Part shown: positions 1 through 9,003 of the stretch, one piece after another
Position numbering within the stretch: the first letter of the stretch is position 1
Layout: each line of letters begins with the position of its first letter
Assembly: GCA_902489745.1 (NCBI GenBank)
Contig: CABUBB010000005.1
Location: 96,723 to 160,722 of the forward strand
DNA from: Metaruminococcus_A sp003150405
GTDB lineage: Bacteria; Bacillota; Clostridia; Oscillospirales; Ruminococcaceae
Reading direction: 5' to 3'
Length of the DNA: 64,000 nucleotides
Program-made: the position numbers and the translations under genes
The notes under the pieces: model-generated
Databases searched by the model: none
The model's input: the letters and a program-made list of their open reading frames with translations, nothing else
What the model was told of the DNA's origin: nothing

Positions 1-235
1 CAGAAAGCTCCGCGCACAGCGTTTGCACAAAACGCATATCGCGGTCGCTCTCTGCGCCCCTTAACTGATGATTGACATGACAGACCGCTAGCTTTAAGCG
101 GAGCTCCGGCAGACCGCTGTTTAAAAAATGAAGCAGTGCGACTGAATCCGCTCCGCCGGATACCCCAACGACGACGGTATCGCCCTTATGCAGCATTTCA
201 TTTTGCTTAATTGTCCGCCGTACTTGTTCTATCAT
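1..235 (-). CDS. tilS: tRNA(Ile)-lysidine synthase, N-terminal part (cut by window edge)
   Basis: TilS attaches lysidine to C34 of the AUA-reading tRNA-Ile in the cytoplasm, using ATP. The 78 visible residues carry the N-type ATP pyrophosphatase P-loop SGGADS near residue 26, followed by AVCHVNHQLRG, which is the standard TilS N-terminus. The ATG overlaps the dnaB stop codon (ATGA), so the two genes are probably translationally coupled. The 3' part of the gene lies outside the window. Family assignment is secure; completeness cannot be judged. Confidence 0.9.
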   Translation of the reverse strand, partial: MIEQVRRTIKQNEMLHKGDTVVVGVSGGADSVALLHFLNSGLPELRLKLAVCHVNHQLRGAESDRDMRFVQTLCAELS

Positions 236-1581
236 TCCCGGTAATTCTCCAACGAGGTAAACAGGGTATGAGCACCGTCCCAGTGCAGGCGCACTGTATC
301 GGTCTCGCCATGACGGTTTTTGGCGACAATGCACTCCGCCACGTTCTGTTCCTCAGATTCTTCGTTGTAATAAGCATCACGATATAAAAACATGACAATG
401 TCCGCATCCTGCTCAATCGAGCCGGATTCACGCAGGTCGGACAACATGGGGCGGTGATCGGTCCTGGAGTCCGGCGAACGGGAAAGCTGACTCAGCGTAA
501 CGACCGGAACATTCATTTCCTTCGCCATAATTTTCAGATTTCGGGTAATTTCAGAAACCTCCTGCACGCGGTTGCCGTCCCGGCGGCCGGTGCTCATGAG
601 CTGGAGGTAGTCAATGACGACCAACCCCAAATCCGGCAGACGGCGCAGCTTGGCCTTCATATCCGCCACCGTCGCACTTGGGATATCGTCAAGGTAAATC
701 TCGGTCTGAGACAGGATTTCTGCTGCCGAGGCGAGCCGCACCCATTCCTCCGCCGAAAGAGTGCCCATGCGCAGGTTGTGGCCGGAAATCCGCGCCTCAC
801 TCGACAGCATGCGGCTGACCAGCTGCTCCTTTGACATCTCCAATGAAAAAATAGCGACCTGCTTTTTGGAGGTTTTGGCCACATTGGAGGCGAGGTTGAG
901 CACAAACGCCGTTTTGCCCATTGCAGGGCGGGCGGCGATCAGAATCAGGTCGGATTTATTCAACCCGGTGGTAATGCGGTCCAGCGCCGAAAAGCCGGTT
1001 TTCAGGCCCAGGTACTGGTTGCGGTCCTCTGAGCTCAGCTTTTGGAGCTGATCATAAGTCTGGATGATAACGTCGTTGATTTTGGTCAGACCGGTCGCAT
1101 CGCGCCCCTGCCGGATTTCATAAATACGCTGTTCCGCCAGATCCAGCATGTTTTTTGCATTGCCCTGGGCTTCATTCACATTGTCAATGATTTCATGCGC
1201 CACCTGAATAAGCGAACGCAGGTAATGACGTTCCTGCACAATGCGGCAATAGCTCTCCACATTGGCGGTGGTCGGCACCATTTCCATGAGCTGGGCTAGG
1301 TAAACCTTTGCCGCCTGCTCGGAGTCAAAAATCTGGGCCGAAACCGCTTCGTCCAGCACCGTGATGTAGTCAATCGACTTGGCGGTGGAGAACATGGAAA
1401 TCATCAGCGAAAAAAGCTGCTGGTGCTGCCTTAAATAAAAAGAATCGCTCTTGATATACTCAAGCGCGGTTGAAATACAGCCCGGATCCAACAGGATAGC
1501 CCCCAGCACCGACTGCTCTGCTTCGATGCTGTGCGGGAGCTGCCCGGTTGTTTCCAGGGTAAGGGGTTCACCAACTGCCAT
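232..1581 (-). CDS. dnaB: Replicative DNA helicase DnaB
   Basis: This is the hexameric fork helicase (DnaC in Bacillus naming) of the replisome. The 449 residues are normal length. The N-terminal primase-interaction domain covers about residues 10-155. The RecA-fold motor has Walker A ARPAMGKTA at about 217-225, Walker B VVIDYLQLM at about 320 and the downstream SQLSR motif. The start is supported by GGAGG ahead of the ATG. It sits 15 bp after rplI in the run rnj-gdpP-rplI-dnaB-tilS, an order common in Firmicutes. No intein or other interruption is visible. Confidence 0.97.
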   Translation of the reverse strand: MAVGEPLTLETTGQLPHSIEAEQSVLGAILLDPGCISTALEYIKSDSFYLRQHQQLFSLMISMFSTAKSIDYITVLDEAVSAQIFDSEQAAKVYLAQLMEMVPTTANVESYCRIVQERHYLRSLIQVAHEIIDNVNEAQGNAKNMLDLAEQRIYEIRQGRDATGLTKINDVIIQTYDQLQKLSSEDRNQYLGLKTGFSALDRITTGLNKSDLILIAARPAMGKTAFVLNLASNVAKTSKKQVAIFSLEMSKEQLVSRMLSSEARISGHNLRMGTLSAEEWVRLASAAEILSQTEIYLDDIPSATVADMKAKLRRLPDLGLVVIDYLQLMSTGRRDGNRVQEVSEITRNLKIMAKEMNVPVVTLSQLSRSPDSRTDHRPMLSDLRESGSIEQDADIVMFLYRDAYYNEESEEQNVAECIVAKNRHGETDTVRLHWDGAHTLFTSLENYRE

Positions 1582-1596
1582 GCGGTACCTCCAATG

Positions 1597-2043
1597 TTAT
1601 GCTTCCACAACTTCTACGCTGATTTTTGCGGATACGCCGGTGTGCAGCTTAATCTCGGCCGAAAAGACGCCGTAGCCCTTAATATCCTGTGCAAGTACAA
1701 TTTTCCGTTTGTCAATATCGGCCTGGTACTGTTGTTTAAGCGCCGCCGCAACTTCTTTCGGTGTAACCGAACCAAACAGCTTGCCGTTGGCACCCGCCTT
1801 GGCAGAAACCCTGGCTGTTTTGCCCTCCAGCTTTGCCGCCATATCCTTGGCGTTTTGGAGTTCAACGTCTGCACGGTGCTGCTTCGCCGCGTCCTTCGCA
1901 TTTTTTTCGTTGATGTTCTGCGCGTTTGCCTCCACTGCAAGACCGCGTTTAATCAGGAAGTTTTGGGCGTAGCCATCCGCCACGTTGACGAGGTCGCCGG
2001 CCTTACCGGTGCCTTTAACGTCCTGTTTTAAAATTACTTTCAT
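1597..2043 (-). CDS. rplI: 50S ribosomal protein L9
   Basis: L9 binds 23S rRNA near the L1 stalk. The 148-residue protein begins MKVILKQDVKGTGKAGDLV and continues through the typical N-terminal domain (DGYAQNFLIKRGLA). A charged connecting helix rich in K, A and D spans about residues 42-75, and the C-terminal RNA-binding domain follows. GGAGGAACCACCT lies directly ahead of the ATG. It is 41 bp downstream of gdpP and just upstream of dnaB, and it is presumably co-transcribed with both. Confidence 0.97.
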   Translation of the reverse strand: MKVILKQDVKGTGKAGDLVNVADGYAQNFLIKRGLAVEANAQNINEKNAKDAAKQHRADVELQNAKDMAAKLEGKTARVSAKAGANGKLFGSVTPKEVAAALKQQYQADIDKRKIVLAQDIKGYGVFSAEIKLHTGVSAKISVEVVEA

Positions 2044-2084
2044 AGGTGGTTCCTCCTTTATGCAATCCGTTTGGATTCAATCAT

Positions 2085-4064
2085 TTATCGGTTTGCCTCG
2101 CTCGCAAGGCTTTCATAATAACGGTCAACCGCACGCATCAGCTGTTCTTTGGCTTCCTCCGGCGTTACGCCCTTGAGCTGACAGCCCGCCATGGTATGGT
2201 GGCCGCCGCCGCCCAGGTATTCCATGACAACCTGCACATTGATATCCCCCATAGAACGCGCGGAAATACTGATGTCGCTCCCCGTGTTGTAAATGACAAA
2301 CGAAGCGTCTACCTCGGTGATGCCAAGCAATTCGTCCGCCGCCTGCGGGGCGACAATGCGGATGTCCTCAAAATTCTGGCCGCTCACCGCAATGGCGCAG
2401 TTGCGGTAAATTTCAGCGTTCTGCACCAGGCCGGAACGCCGCTGGTAGTCATCCATTGTACTCGCGAACAGCTTGCGCACCGCAACGGTGTCTGCGCCAA
2501 TGCGCCGCAGATAAGCCGCCGCCTCAAAGGTACGCACCCCGGTACGAATAACAAAGTTGCGGGTATCCAGCATGATACCGGAAAGCAGCGCCTCCGCGTC
2601 CTCTTTGGTCGGGCGGCAGCTGTCGCCAAAATACTGGAGCAGCTCGGTCACCATCTCCGACGTAGAAGAAGCAAACGGCTCGTGGTGGAACACTACCGCA
2701 TTGTCAATGTGGTTGACCATCTTGCGGTGGTGATCGATGACCACTACATTTTTACACATCCGGTACAGTTCCGGCGACTCTACAAAAACCGGATTGTGGG
2801 TATCTACAATAATCATCAGCGTCCGGCGGGTGACATAATCCTTGGCAATCTCCGGGTGGACAAACAAATTGGCACTGCCATTATCGCTCACCTTGTTGAC
2901 CAGCGAAGACGCAAGGGTGGTGTCACGATCAATCGCAATGATAGCAGAACGGCCCATCCGGCGAATAGCCTGCGCCAGTGCAATCGAACTGCCGACAGCG
3001 TCTAAATCCGAGGCACGGTGCCCCATGACAATGACATTTTCGCTGGTATCAATGAGTTCCAGCAGCGCGGTCGCTATAATACGGCTCTTCACACGGGTAT
3101 GCTTTTCAATCCCTTTGGAGATACCACCGTAAAAATCATAGCCGTTGACGGTTTTGACAACCGCCTGGTCGCCGCCGCGGCCCAGTGCCATATCCAGCGA
3201 CTGACGGGCAGCCGCCTCATTTTCTCCCATGGTTTTGCCTTCACAGCCCACGCCGATGGACAGGGTGGCTGGCACCCGTTCGTTTGCAATGATTTTGCGG
3301 GTGCGGTCAAGCAGGGCAAAACGGGTTTCAATGATTTTATCGAGATGCCGCTTTTCAATCATGGCGATGTAGCGATCCTGTGAAAACCGGCGGACAAAGC
3401 CATTGGTCTCGGCGAAATACTGTTCAATTACCGTATCAATTTCACCCAGAATCTGGGATTTTTCGCTTTCCTTGGCATTTTGCACCAGCTCGTCATAATT
3501 GTCAATAACCAGAATCATCACCGCAGGACGGGAAAGCCGGTATTCCATCGCAATATTTTTGAGCATGGTGTTATCTACAAAGTACAGAATATCCAACGAA
3601 TCCCGGTGAGTTTCCGAATGAAACCCATAAACGGTGTAATGCTTCATCGCATAGCTCAAATCCACCCCATTAGGCAGGTAAAAGCTCTCAACCAGCGTTT
3701 TGGTAATGTCGTCCAGGCTGCCGCCGTAGAGGTCATAATCCCCAAGCACGTTGGCCCGGAAGGGATCGTTGTACCATAGCACTTCACGCTTGGAGCCAAC
3801 CATGAGCACCGGCAGCGGAAAACGGTTTAAAACCTCCCGGTCGTCGGTATCCAAAGACTGGGCGACCTCACTCATAAAACGGTAGGCATCGCTGCGCAGA
3901 AAACGGAAACGAAGCACCGTGACCAGCACCATAATGATAAACAGCACCGCAAACAGCCAGGTGAGCTTGTCGTTGAGCAAAAAAGAGGCGACCAGCAATG
4001 CCCCGCAAATCAGCAGCAAAACAACCAGACAGGCTTTGATTTGCCACAGTTTTTTCGGTTTCAT
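2085..4064 (-). CDS. gdpP: Cyclic-di-AMP phosphodiesterase GdpP
   Basis: This membrane enzyme hydrolyses cyclic di-AMP to pApA and so controls potassium and wall homeostasis in Firmicutes. Two transmembrane helices lie in about residues 12-55. A PAS-like domain follows (about 80-170), then a degenerate GGDEF domain (about 180-310, with GRGGDQA in place of GGDEF). The DHH/DHHA1 phosphodiesterase has HRASDLDAVG at about 349-358 and VIDHHRK at about 442-448. I chose the ATG at 4064 because AGGGG lies 8 nt upstream; a GTG three codons earlier has no room for a ribosome-binding site. Next to rplI, as in many Firmicutes. Confidence 0.95.
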   Translation of the reverse strand: MKPKKLWQIKACLVVLLLICGALLVASFLLNDKLTWLFAVLFIIMVLVTVLRFRFLRSDAYRFMSEVAQSLDTDDREVLNRFPLPVLMVGSKREVLWYNDPFRANVLGDYDLYGGSLDDITKTLVESFYLPNGVDLSYAMKHYTVYGFHSETHRDSLDILYFVDNTMLKNIAMEYRLSRPAVMILVIDNYDELVQNAKESEKSQILGEIDTVIEQYFAETNGFVRRFSQDRYIAMIEKRHLDKIIETRFALLDRTRKIIANERVPATLSIGVGCEGKTMGENEAAARQSLDMALGRGGDQAVVKTVNGYDFYGGISKGIEKHTRVKSRIIATALLELIDTSENVIVMGHRASDLDAVGSSIALAQAIRRMGRSAIIAIDRDTTLASSLVNKVSDNGSANLFVHPEIAKDYVTRRTLMIIVDTHNPVFVESPELYRMCKNVVVIDHHRKMVNHIDNAVVFHHEPFASSTSEMVTELLQYFGDSCRPTKEDAEALLSGIMLDTRNFVIRTGVRTFEAAAYLRRIGADTVAVRKLFASTMDDYQRRSGLVQNAEIYRNCAIAVSGQNFEDIRIVAPQAADELLGITEVDASFVIYNTGSDISISARSMGDINVQVVMEYLGGGGHHTMAGCQLKGVTPEEAKEQLMRAVDRYYESLASEANR

Positions 4065-4160
4065 GCCAGCCACCCCTGTTCCATAGATGTAGTATAACTA
4101 TTTTACATCATCTGGACCGCGGATTCAACCTCAATCCACATTAAATTTTTGCCACGCTGG

Positions 4161-6068
4161 TTAAATCTCCATGATAATCGGGAGGATCATCGGCGCGCGT
4201 TTGGTCTTTTTATAAATGAAGTTGGACAGGTCGTCCTTAATTGCCGTCTTTATGGTGCCCCACTCCCGCACCGAACGGGAGGCGCAGTCATCAAGCACCT
4301 CAACAATACGCTGACGAGCATTATCCATCAATTCTTCAGATTCCCGCACATAGACAAACCCTCGGGAAACAATATCCGGCCCGGCAACCACCGCGCCTGA
4401 GGTGCTTTCCATGGTTACGACAACAATGATAAGCCCGTCCTGCGCCAGATGCTTGCGATCCCGTAGGACAATGGAGCCGACGTCGCCCACGCCGTAGCCG
4501 TCCACAAAGACACGCCCGGCCGGCACCGTTCCGGTCACCTTCATATCCACGCCGTCAAGCTCAATGACCTGCCCAATGTCTCCAATGAGGATGTTGGACG
4601 GCGGGATTCCCACCGCCTGGGCGAGCTGGCTGTGCTTTTTCAGGTGTTTGTACTCACCGTGTACCGGCAGGAAAAACTTGGGCTTAACCAATGAAAGCAT
4701 AAGCTTGAGTTCATCCTGACAGGCGTGGCCGGAAACGTGGACGTCATACATCTTCTCAAAGACGACTTCGGCGCCCAGCTTCATCAATTCATTGATGACC
4801 CGGTTGACGTGCTTTTCGTTGCCCGGAATCGGGGTTGCAGAGATGATGATAAAGTCATCCGACGAAACCGAGACCTTGCGGTGCTCACCCGCCGCCATAC
4901 GGGAAAGGGCGGACATCGGCTCGCCCTGGCTGCCGGTAGTGATAATGATGAGTTTGTCATCCGGATAACGGCCGATGGCGTCGATGTCGATCATAACCCC
5001 GTCCGGGATATGCAGATAGCCGAGCTCAAGCGCCACGTTGACGACGTTGACCATGCTGCGGCCGGAGACTGCAACCTTGCGCCCGGAGCGCACCGCGTTG
5101 TCCACAATCTGCTGGACACGATGGATGTTGGAAGAGAAGGTCGCAATGATAATACGGCGGCTTTCCGCCTGCTTAAAGAGCCGTTCAAAGGATTCCCCTA
5201 CCTTGCGCTCGCTCATGGTGGAACCGGGACGCTCGGCGTTGGTGGAATCCGCGAGCAGGCAGAGCACGCCGCGGTTGCCAAGCTCGGCAAAGCGCGCGAG
5301 ATCGATGATCTCGCTCTGGATGGGTGAAAAATCCACCTTAAAGTCGCCGGTCTGCACAATGATGCCCGCCGGGGTGTAAATGGCAAACGCTACCGCATCC
5401 GGAATGGAATGGTTGACACGGATAACCTCAACCGACATACAGCCCATCTTAACCATATCGTGTGGCTTGATAACGTTCAGGGTCGCCTGCCGCAGCAGGC
5501 CGTGCTCGCGGAGCTTGCCCTCCACCAGGCCAAGGGTCAGGCGGGTGCCGTAGATGGGCACGTTCACCTTTTTGAGCAGATAAGCGAGTCCGCCGATGTG
5601 ATCCTCGTGCCCGTGGGTGAGGATGACACCGCGCAGGCGGTCAATGTTTTTTTCCACATAAGTGAAATCCGGGATAACAAGGTCAACACCGAGCATATCG
5701 GCGTCTGGAAAGGCAAGGCCGCAATCGACAATAAACATGTCCTGCCCGCATTCGTAGCAGGTCATATTCTTGCCAATTTCGTTCAGGCCGCCCAGCGGGA
5801 TAATCCGCACCGGGGTTTTGCGGCGTTCCTTCGCATTTCTGCCCAAGCGTTTGCGGCCGCTGGTTTTGGCCGAAGTTGTTTCAGTGCTTTCCGCATTCTG
5901 CGTATTTTTTGCTGTTTTGCTTCCATTTGCAGCAGTCTTTTTGGCGCCCCCATTTTTGGGCTGCGTGGTCTTTTTGCGCCGCGGCGCTTTTGGCTTTTCC
6001 GCTGCTCCTTTTTTGTTCTGTTGACCGGCGGCTTCGGTCATACCGGTCTTTTCTTTCAATTCTGCCAT
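4161..6068 (-). CDS. rnj: Ribonuclease J with long basic N-terminal tail
   Basis: RNase J is a metallo-beta-lactamase-fold ribonuclease with endo- and 5'-3' exo-activity in mRNA decay and rRNA maturation. The zinc motif HGHEDH is at about residues 152-157. The beta-CASP and C-terminal domains follow for a total of 635 residues. Residues 1 to about 86 are an unusual low-complexity extension rich in K, A, T, N and R, probably disordered and possibly RNA-binding; RNase J is normally about 555 residues. The ATG at 6068 is preferred over an upstream GTG because AAAGAGG precedes it. A separate leader lies upstream. Confidence 0.93.
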   Translation of the reverse strand: MAELKEKTGMTEAAGQQNKKGAAEKPKAPRRKKTTQPKNGGAKKTAANGSKTAKNTQNAESTETTSAKTSGRKRLGRNAKERRKTPVRIIPLGGLNEIGKNMTCYECGQDMFIVDCGLAFPDADMLGVDLVIPDFTYVEKNIDRLRGVILTHGHEDHIGGLAYLLKKVNVPIYGTRLTLGLVEGKLREHGLLRQATLNVIKPHDMVKMGCMSVEVIRVNHSIPDAVAFAIYTPAGIIVQTGDFKVDFSPIQSEIIDLARFAELGNRGVLCLLADSTNAERPGSTMSERKVGESFERLFKQAESRRIIIATFSSNIHRVQQIVDNAVRSGRKVAVSGRSMVNVVNVALELGYLHIPDGVMIDIDAIGRYPDDKLIIITTGSQGEPMSALSRMAAGEHRKVSVSSDDFIIISATPIPGNEKHVNRVINELMKLGAEVVFEKMYDVHVSGHACQDELKLMLSLVKPKFFLPVHGEYKHLKKHSQLAQAVGIPPSNILIGDIGQVIELDGVDMKVTGTVPAGRVFVDGYGVGDVGSIVLRDRKHLAQDGLIIVVVTMESTSGAVVAGPDIVSRGFVYVRESEELMDNARQRIVEVLDDCASRSVREWGTIKTAIKDDLSNFIYKKTKRAPMILPIIMEI

Positions 6069-6236
6069 AAATACCTCTTTCTTTTCTCGCACTTGTATAG
6101 TTTCAGCTTGATTTTTCCGATCAAAGCCGGTTCAAACGCGCAAAAGCATACAGCAACGAAGGCCGGACAGACAGACTCCACCCCGCAGTTGTGCCTTTTG
6201 GCAGCCGAACTTTGATTATGTAACGCAGCAATACTG

Positions 6237-6266
6237 AAAAAAGGGCACCCACAGACCAGTACCCTT
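6237..6266 (-). terminator. Attenuator-like hairpin in the rnj leader
   Basis: On the minus strand an 8-bp stem (AAGGGTAC with GTGCCCTT, loop of 10) runs straight into six T residues. This has the shape of an intrinsic terminator. It lies about 100 nt after the predicted transcription start and about 170 nt before the rnj ATG, so it could end transcription early, make a short RNA of roughly 130 nt, or act as an attenuator. I see no known riboswitch or T-box motif around it. The rest of the 375-nt stretch from 6093 to 6467 has no credible gene. Confidence 0.5.
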
Positions 6267-6375
6267 CCGCTTCCGAGCCGTTGCAGCGCTTCCTGCTTTT
6301 CATGAGAAAAATGGAATGGTGTGATAAAAAGCAGATAAAAACAAAAATCTCAACCGAACAAATAGATACACTTTT

Positions 6376-6404
6376 AGTGTAGCGTTTTGTGACAGAAATG
6401 TCAA
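6376..6404 (-). promoter_or_regulatory. Promoter of the rnj operon
   Basis: TTGACA (6399-6404), a 17-bp spacer and TACACT (6376-6381) form a near-consensus sigma-A promoter on the minus strand. The predicted start near 6368 gives rnj a leader of about 300 nt. Confidence 0.75.
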
Positions 6405-6424
6405 GCGCCGCCCCACCTGTATGG

Positions 6425-6462
6425 AAAACAAAAGGGAATACCCGCATAGCGCGGATATTCCC
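6425..6462 (-). terminator. Intrinsic terminator after the nucleotidyltransferase fusion gene
   Basis: Just past the stop codon of the 6468-8762 gene, GGGAATA pairs with TATTCCC and CCGC with GCGG (one mismatch between them, 5-nt loop). TTTTGTTTT follows on the minus strand. Confidence 0.85.
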
Positions 6463-6467
6463 AAGTA

Positions 6468-8762
6468 TTAACTGACCGGCCCTTTCTTAATCATGTCGGC
6501 GTAAAAATCGCAGAGTTCTGCTGCTGTTTCGGTGTCACGGCTTTCTGCATAAATGAAGACGCTTTTCCCGGATTTTGCCGGGCGGATGAGCAGGTCTCCC
6601 CGGCGGTCCTTTAGCCGGACGCCCTCGCCAATCCCGCTCGACGCCGCACCGATCTTCCGGAACACCTCAGCCGGATTCTCCCGGATTTCAACCTGCTTGG
6701 ATACCGTTGAAAACCGGGGAACGCGTGCAAGCGCCTGCTGCAGACTTTGCCCGCTTACTTTCAGATAGGAAAGCAGCTCTACCGCGAGCAAAATCCCGTC
6801 CCGGGCGAAAGGCTGGGTGTGGGCAAGCTCTCTTGCCACGGCGTCGGAACTGTCGCAGGGGCAGGAGGCGTAGTGGTACGCCCGGTGATGGTACCGCTCC
6901 GCCAGCCTGTCAATGGCAGCGAGCAGGCTGTTAGGAAGTGAGACATCCTCCCCGCGCTCAAACCGGACGGCACACATCAGGGCAATCAGACGGTTGTGGG
7001 GCACAAAGCCGACGCCCTCTTCAAAAAGGGACAGCCGTGCACCATCCTGCGAAATGCCCAGATACGGTCCGCCATCCAGTCCGCACCCTAGGCGGCGCAG
7101 CACCCGTTCCAGCACCCTGCCTGTTTTGGAAAGCGGCGTTTTCAGCCGGACCGAAATTCCATCCAGCCTAGTACCACAGCGCAGAAGATGCGCTTCATAC
7201 AGCCGATCCATTCCGCTAAAAGATACCACTTTGCCAAAATGACCTTTTCCGGCGCGTTTATATTCCCCGCGGTTGATGTACCCTTCCAGCTTTCGCTCAA
7301 AGGCGCGGGACATCGGCAAACAGCCGTCCTGCACAAATGACAGGCAGGCTTTTTCCTCCGCCGTAAGGTAAACTCCAAAATCGCAGCGGGTTTCGTCCAT
7401 ACAGAAATCGAATTGAGTACGGATACCTCCGCCAAAATCCCATATCTCACTGCCGGAGGCGGCCACTCCGGACACCAGTGCACTGCGGAGTGCGTCCGCT
7501 TCAGCACTGCCGTCGCTTCCCACGCCGATGATCGCATCCTTTTTGAGACTGCCGAGTGCATACCCTACCGTTGCGCAGAAGTGAGGGGACACCATACCGC
7601 CGAGCGTGCCGGAGATGCCGTCCTCTTCGCAGATTGCCTCACAGACATCGCCGTATTGCAGGTTTTCTTTGAGATTGGTTCCCCGCGGCACCGTCTTGTA
7701 GTCCCAAACCTTGACACGCGGATGAACGAACGAGTGCCCCTGGATGGCCGCGTGCCGTCCAATAACCGCATACTCATACACTCCGCAGCCGTTTTCCAGT
7801 GTAGCGTCCTCACAGAGCACGGCCTGGTTGACGCCGCAGCGCTCCCCGATCGAAACACCATTGGCCAGCACCGCGCCGCGGATTTTGCTCCCCCGCCCGA
7901 TGGTCACATTGTCGCCGATGACACTGCCCCGCCCAATGACAACCTCTGGTTCCAGCGTCACATTTTTGCCGATGGCCACCGGCGGGTCAACGGTACAGCC
8001 CTGCGGCAGGGTGAGGATATCCTTGACGTCCCGCACAACGCCGCTCAGTTCACAGCATACCTTTCCCTCCAGCATATCGTGCTGGCAGTCCAGGTAGCTT
8101 TTAATATCCCCAATGTCTTTCCAGTACCCTTTCGCCTGATAAGCGCAGAGCTTCATGCCGCGTTTTAACATCTCCGGGAAGATGTCAAAGGAAAAATCGG
8201 ATGATTTGCCATCCGGAATTAATTCCAGTACCTCCGGCGAAAGGATGTAAATGCCGGTATTTGCAAGACCGGAAACACAATTCATACGGGAGGGCTTTTC
8301 CAAAAATCCGGTGATGCAGCCATCCTCCCCAGCCTGTACCAGCCCGTATTCGCGCGGGTCCTCCACCGCCGTCACCACCAGCGTTGCCGCAGCCTGGCGC
8401 TCCCGGTGAAAAGTAAAAGCCGCCGTCAGGTCAAAATCACACATGGCATCCCCGCTGATCACTAGGAAGTCCTCTTGGGTTTTTGCTGCGTTTTTTACAC
8501 TTCCTGCCGTGCCAAGCGGCACATCCTCAAAGGTAAAATCCAGAGGGATACCACTGTATTCCGCATCTGGGAAATGCTTGACAAGCTCATTGCCAAGGTA
8601 CATTAAGGTGAGGGTCGCACGGGAGCATCCATGCTTCTTGAGCAGATCCAGAATATACTCCACCACCGGTTTCCCGCAAAGCGGCGCCAATGGCTTTGGA
8701 ATTTCACAGGTAAGCGGGCGCAGCCGGCTGCCTTCGCCGCCCGCCATAATGACTGCATACAT
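6468..8762 (-). CDS. Sugar-phosphate nucleotidyltransferase fused to a degenerate phosphomutase domain
   Basis: The 764-residue protein has three parts. Residues 1-230 are a nucleotidyltransferase (MAGGEGSRLRPLT, PKPL, SGDAMCDFD) that makes NDP-sugars, GDP-mannose or ADP/UDP-glucose type. Residues about 240-360 are left-handed beta-helix hexapeptide repeats. Residues about 380-764 resemble phosphoglucomutase/phosphomannomutase (DGISGTLGG at the start, LLIRPAKSGKSVFIYAE at the end). In that domain the catalytic TASHNP loop reads TAEEKA at about 467-472 and the DGDADR metal loop reads QDGARL at about 572-577, so the mutase should be inactive. ATG 8762 follows AAAGGAAA. Single-gene unit with its own terminator; substrate unknown. 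Confidence 0.85.
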   Translation of the reverse strand: MYAVIMAGGEGSRLRPLTCEIPKPLAPLCGKPVVEYILDLLKKHGCSRATLTLMYLGNELVKHFPDAEYSGIPLDFTFEDVPLGTAGSVKNAAKTQEDFLVISGDAMCDFDLTAAFTFHRERQAAATLVVTAVEDPREYGLVQAGEDGCITGFLEKPSRMNCVSGLANTGIYILSPEVLELIPDGKSSDFSFDIFPEMLKRGMKLCAYQAKGYWKDIGDIKSYLDCQHDMLEGKVCCELSGVVRDVKDILTLPQGCTVDPPVAIGKNVTLEPEVVIGRGSVIGDNVTIGRGSKIRGAVLANGVSIGERCGVNQAVLCEDATLENGCGVYEYAVIGRHAAIQGHSFVHPRVKVWDYKTVPRGTNLKENLQYGDVCEAICEEDGISGTLGGMVSPHFCATVGYALGSLKKDAIIGVGSDGSAEADALRSALVSGVAASGSEIWDFGGGIRTQFDFCMDETRCDFGVYLTAEEKACLSFVQDGCLPMSRAFERKLEGYINRGEYKRAGKGHFGKVVSFSGMDRLYEAHLLRCGTRLDGISVRLKTPLSKTGRVLERVLRRLGCGLDGGPYLGISQDGARLSLFEEGVGFVPHNRLIALMCAVRFERGEDVSLPNSLLAAIDRLAERYHHRAYHYASCPCDSSDAVARELAHTQPFARDGILLAVELLSYLKVSGQSLQQALARVPRFSTVSKQVEIRENPAEVFRKIGAASSGIGEGVRLKDRRGDLLIRPAKSGKSVFIYAESRDTETAAELCDFYADMIKKGPVS

Positions 8763-9003
8763 AACACATTTCCTTTCAAACCAGCGTAAAAACGCCATAT
8801 CATCCGTTTTTATTAGTATGAGCCGTTTGAAAGGGGATTATAAGAAAAATTAAAGGATCATTTTTGAAAATAATAGGTGCGGCCATGTGCAATTTGTGCT
8901 ATACTGGAATAAGTTTAAGCTCTTTTCATTCTTCAAGCAAAGCGAACCATCATACCAAAAACACGCGGCCTGCGCCGCGCAAAAAATTCTGAGGGTGAAC
9001 ACT

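Noticed and set aside
5409..6215. Long open frames antisense to rnj, thrS, abfA, cysS and other genes
   Set aside because: They are by-products of codon bias in high-GC genes on the other strand; none has domains, and all lie over well-identified genes.
6121..6447. 108-codon open frame on the minus strand upstream of rnj
   Set aside because: It begins inside the terminator of the neighbouring gene, crosses the rnj promoter and leader hairpin, and has no ribosome-binding site or recognisable composition.
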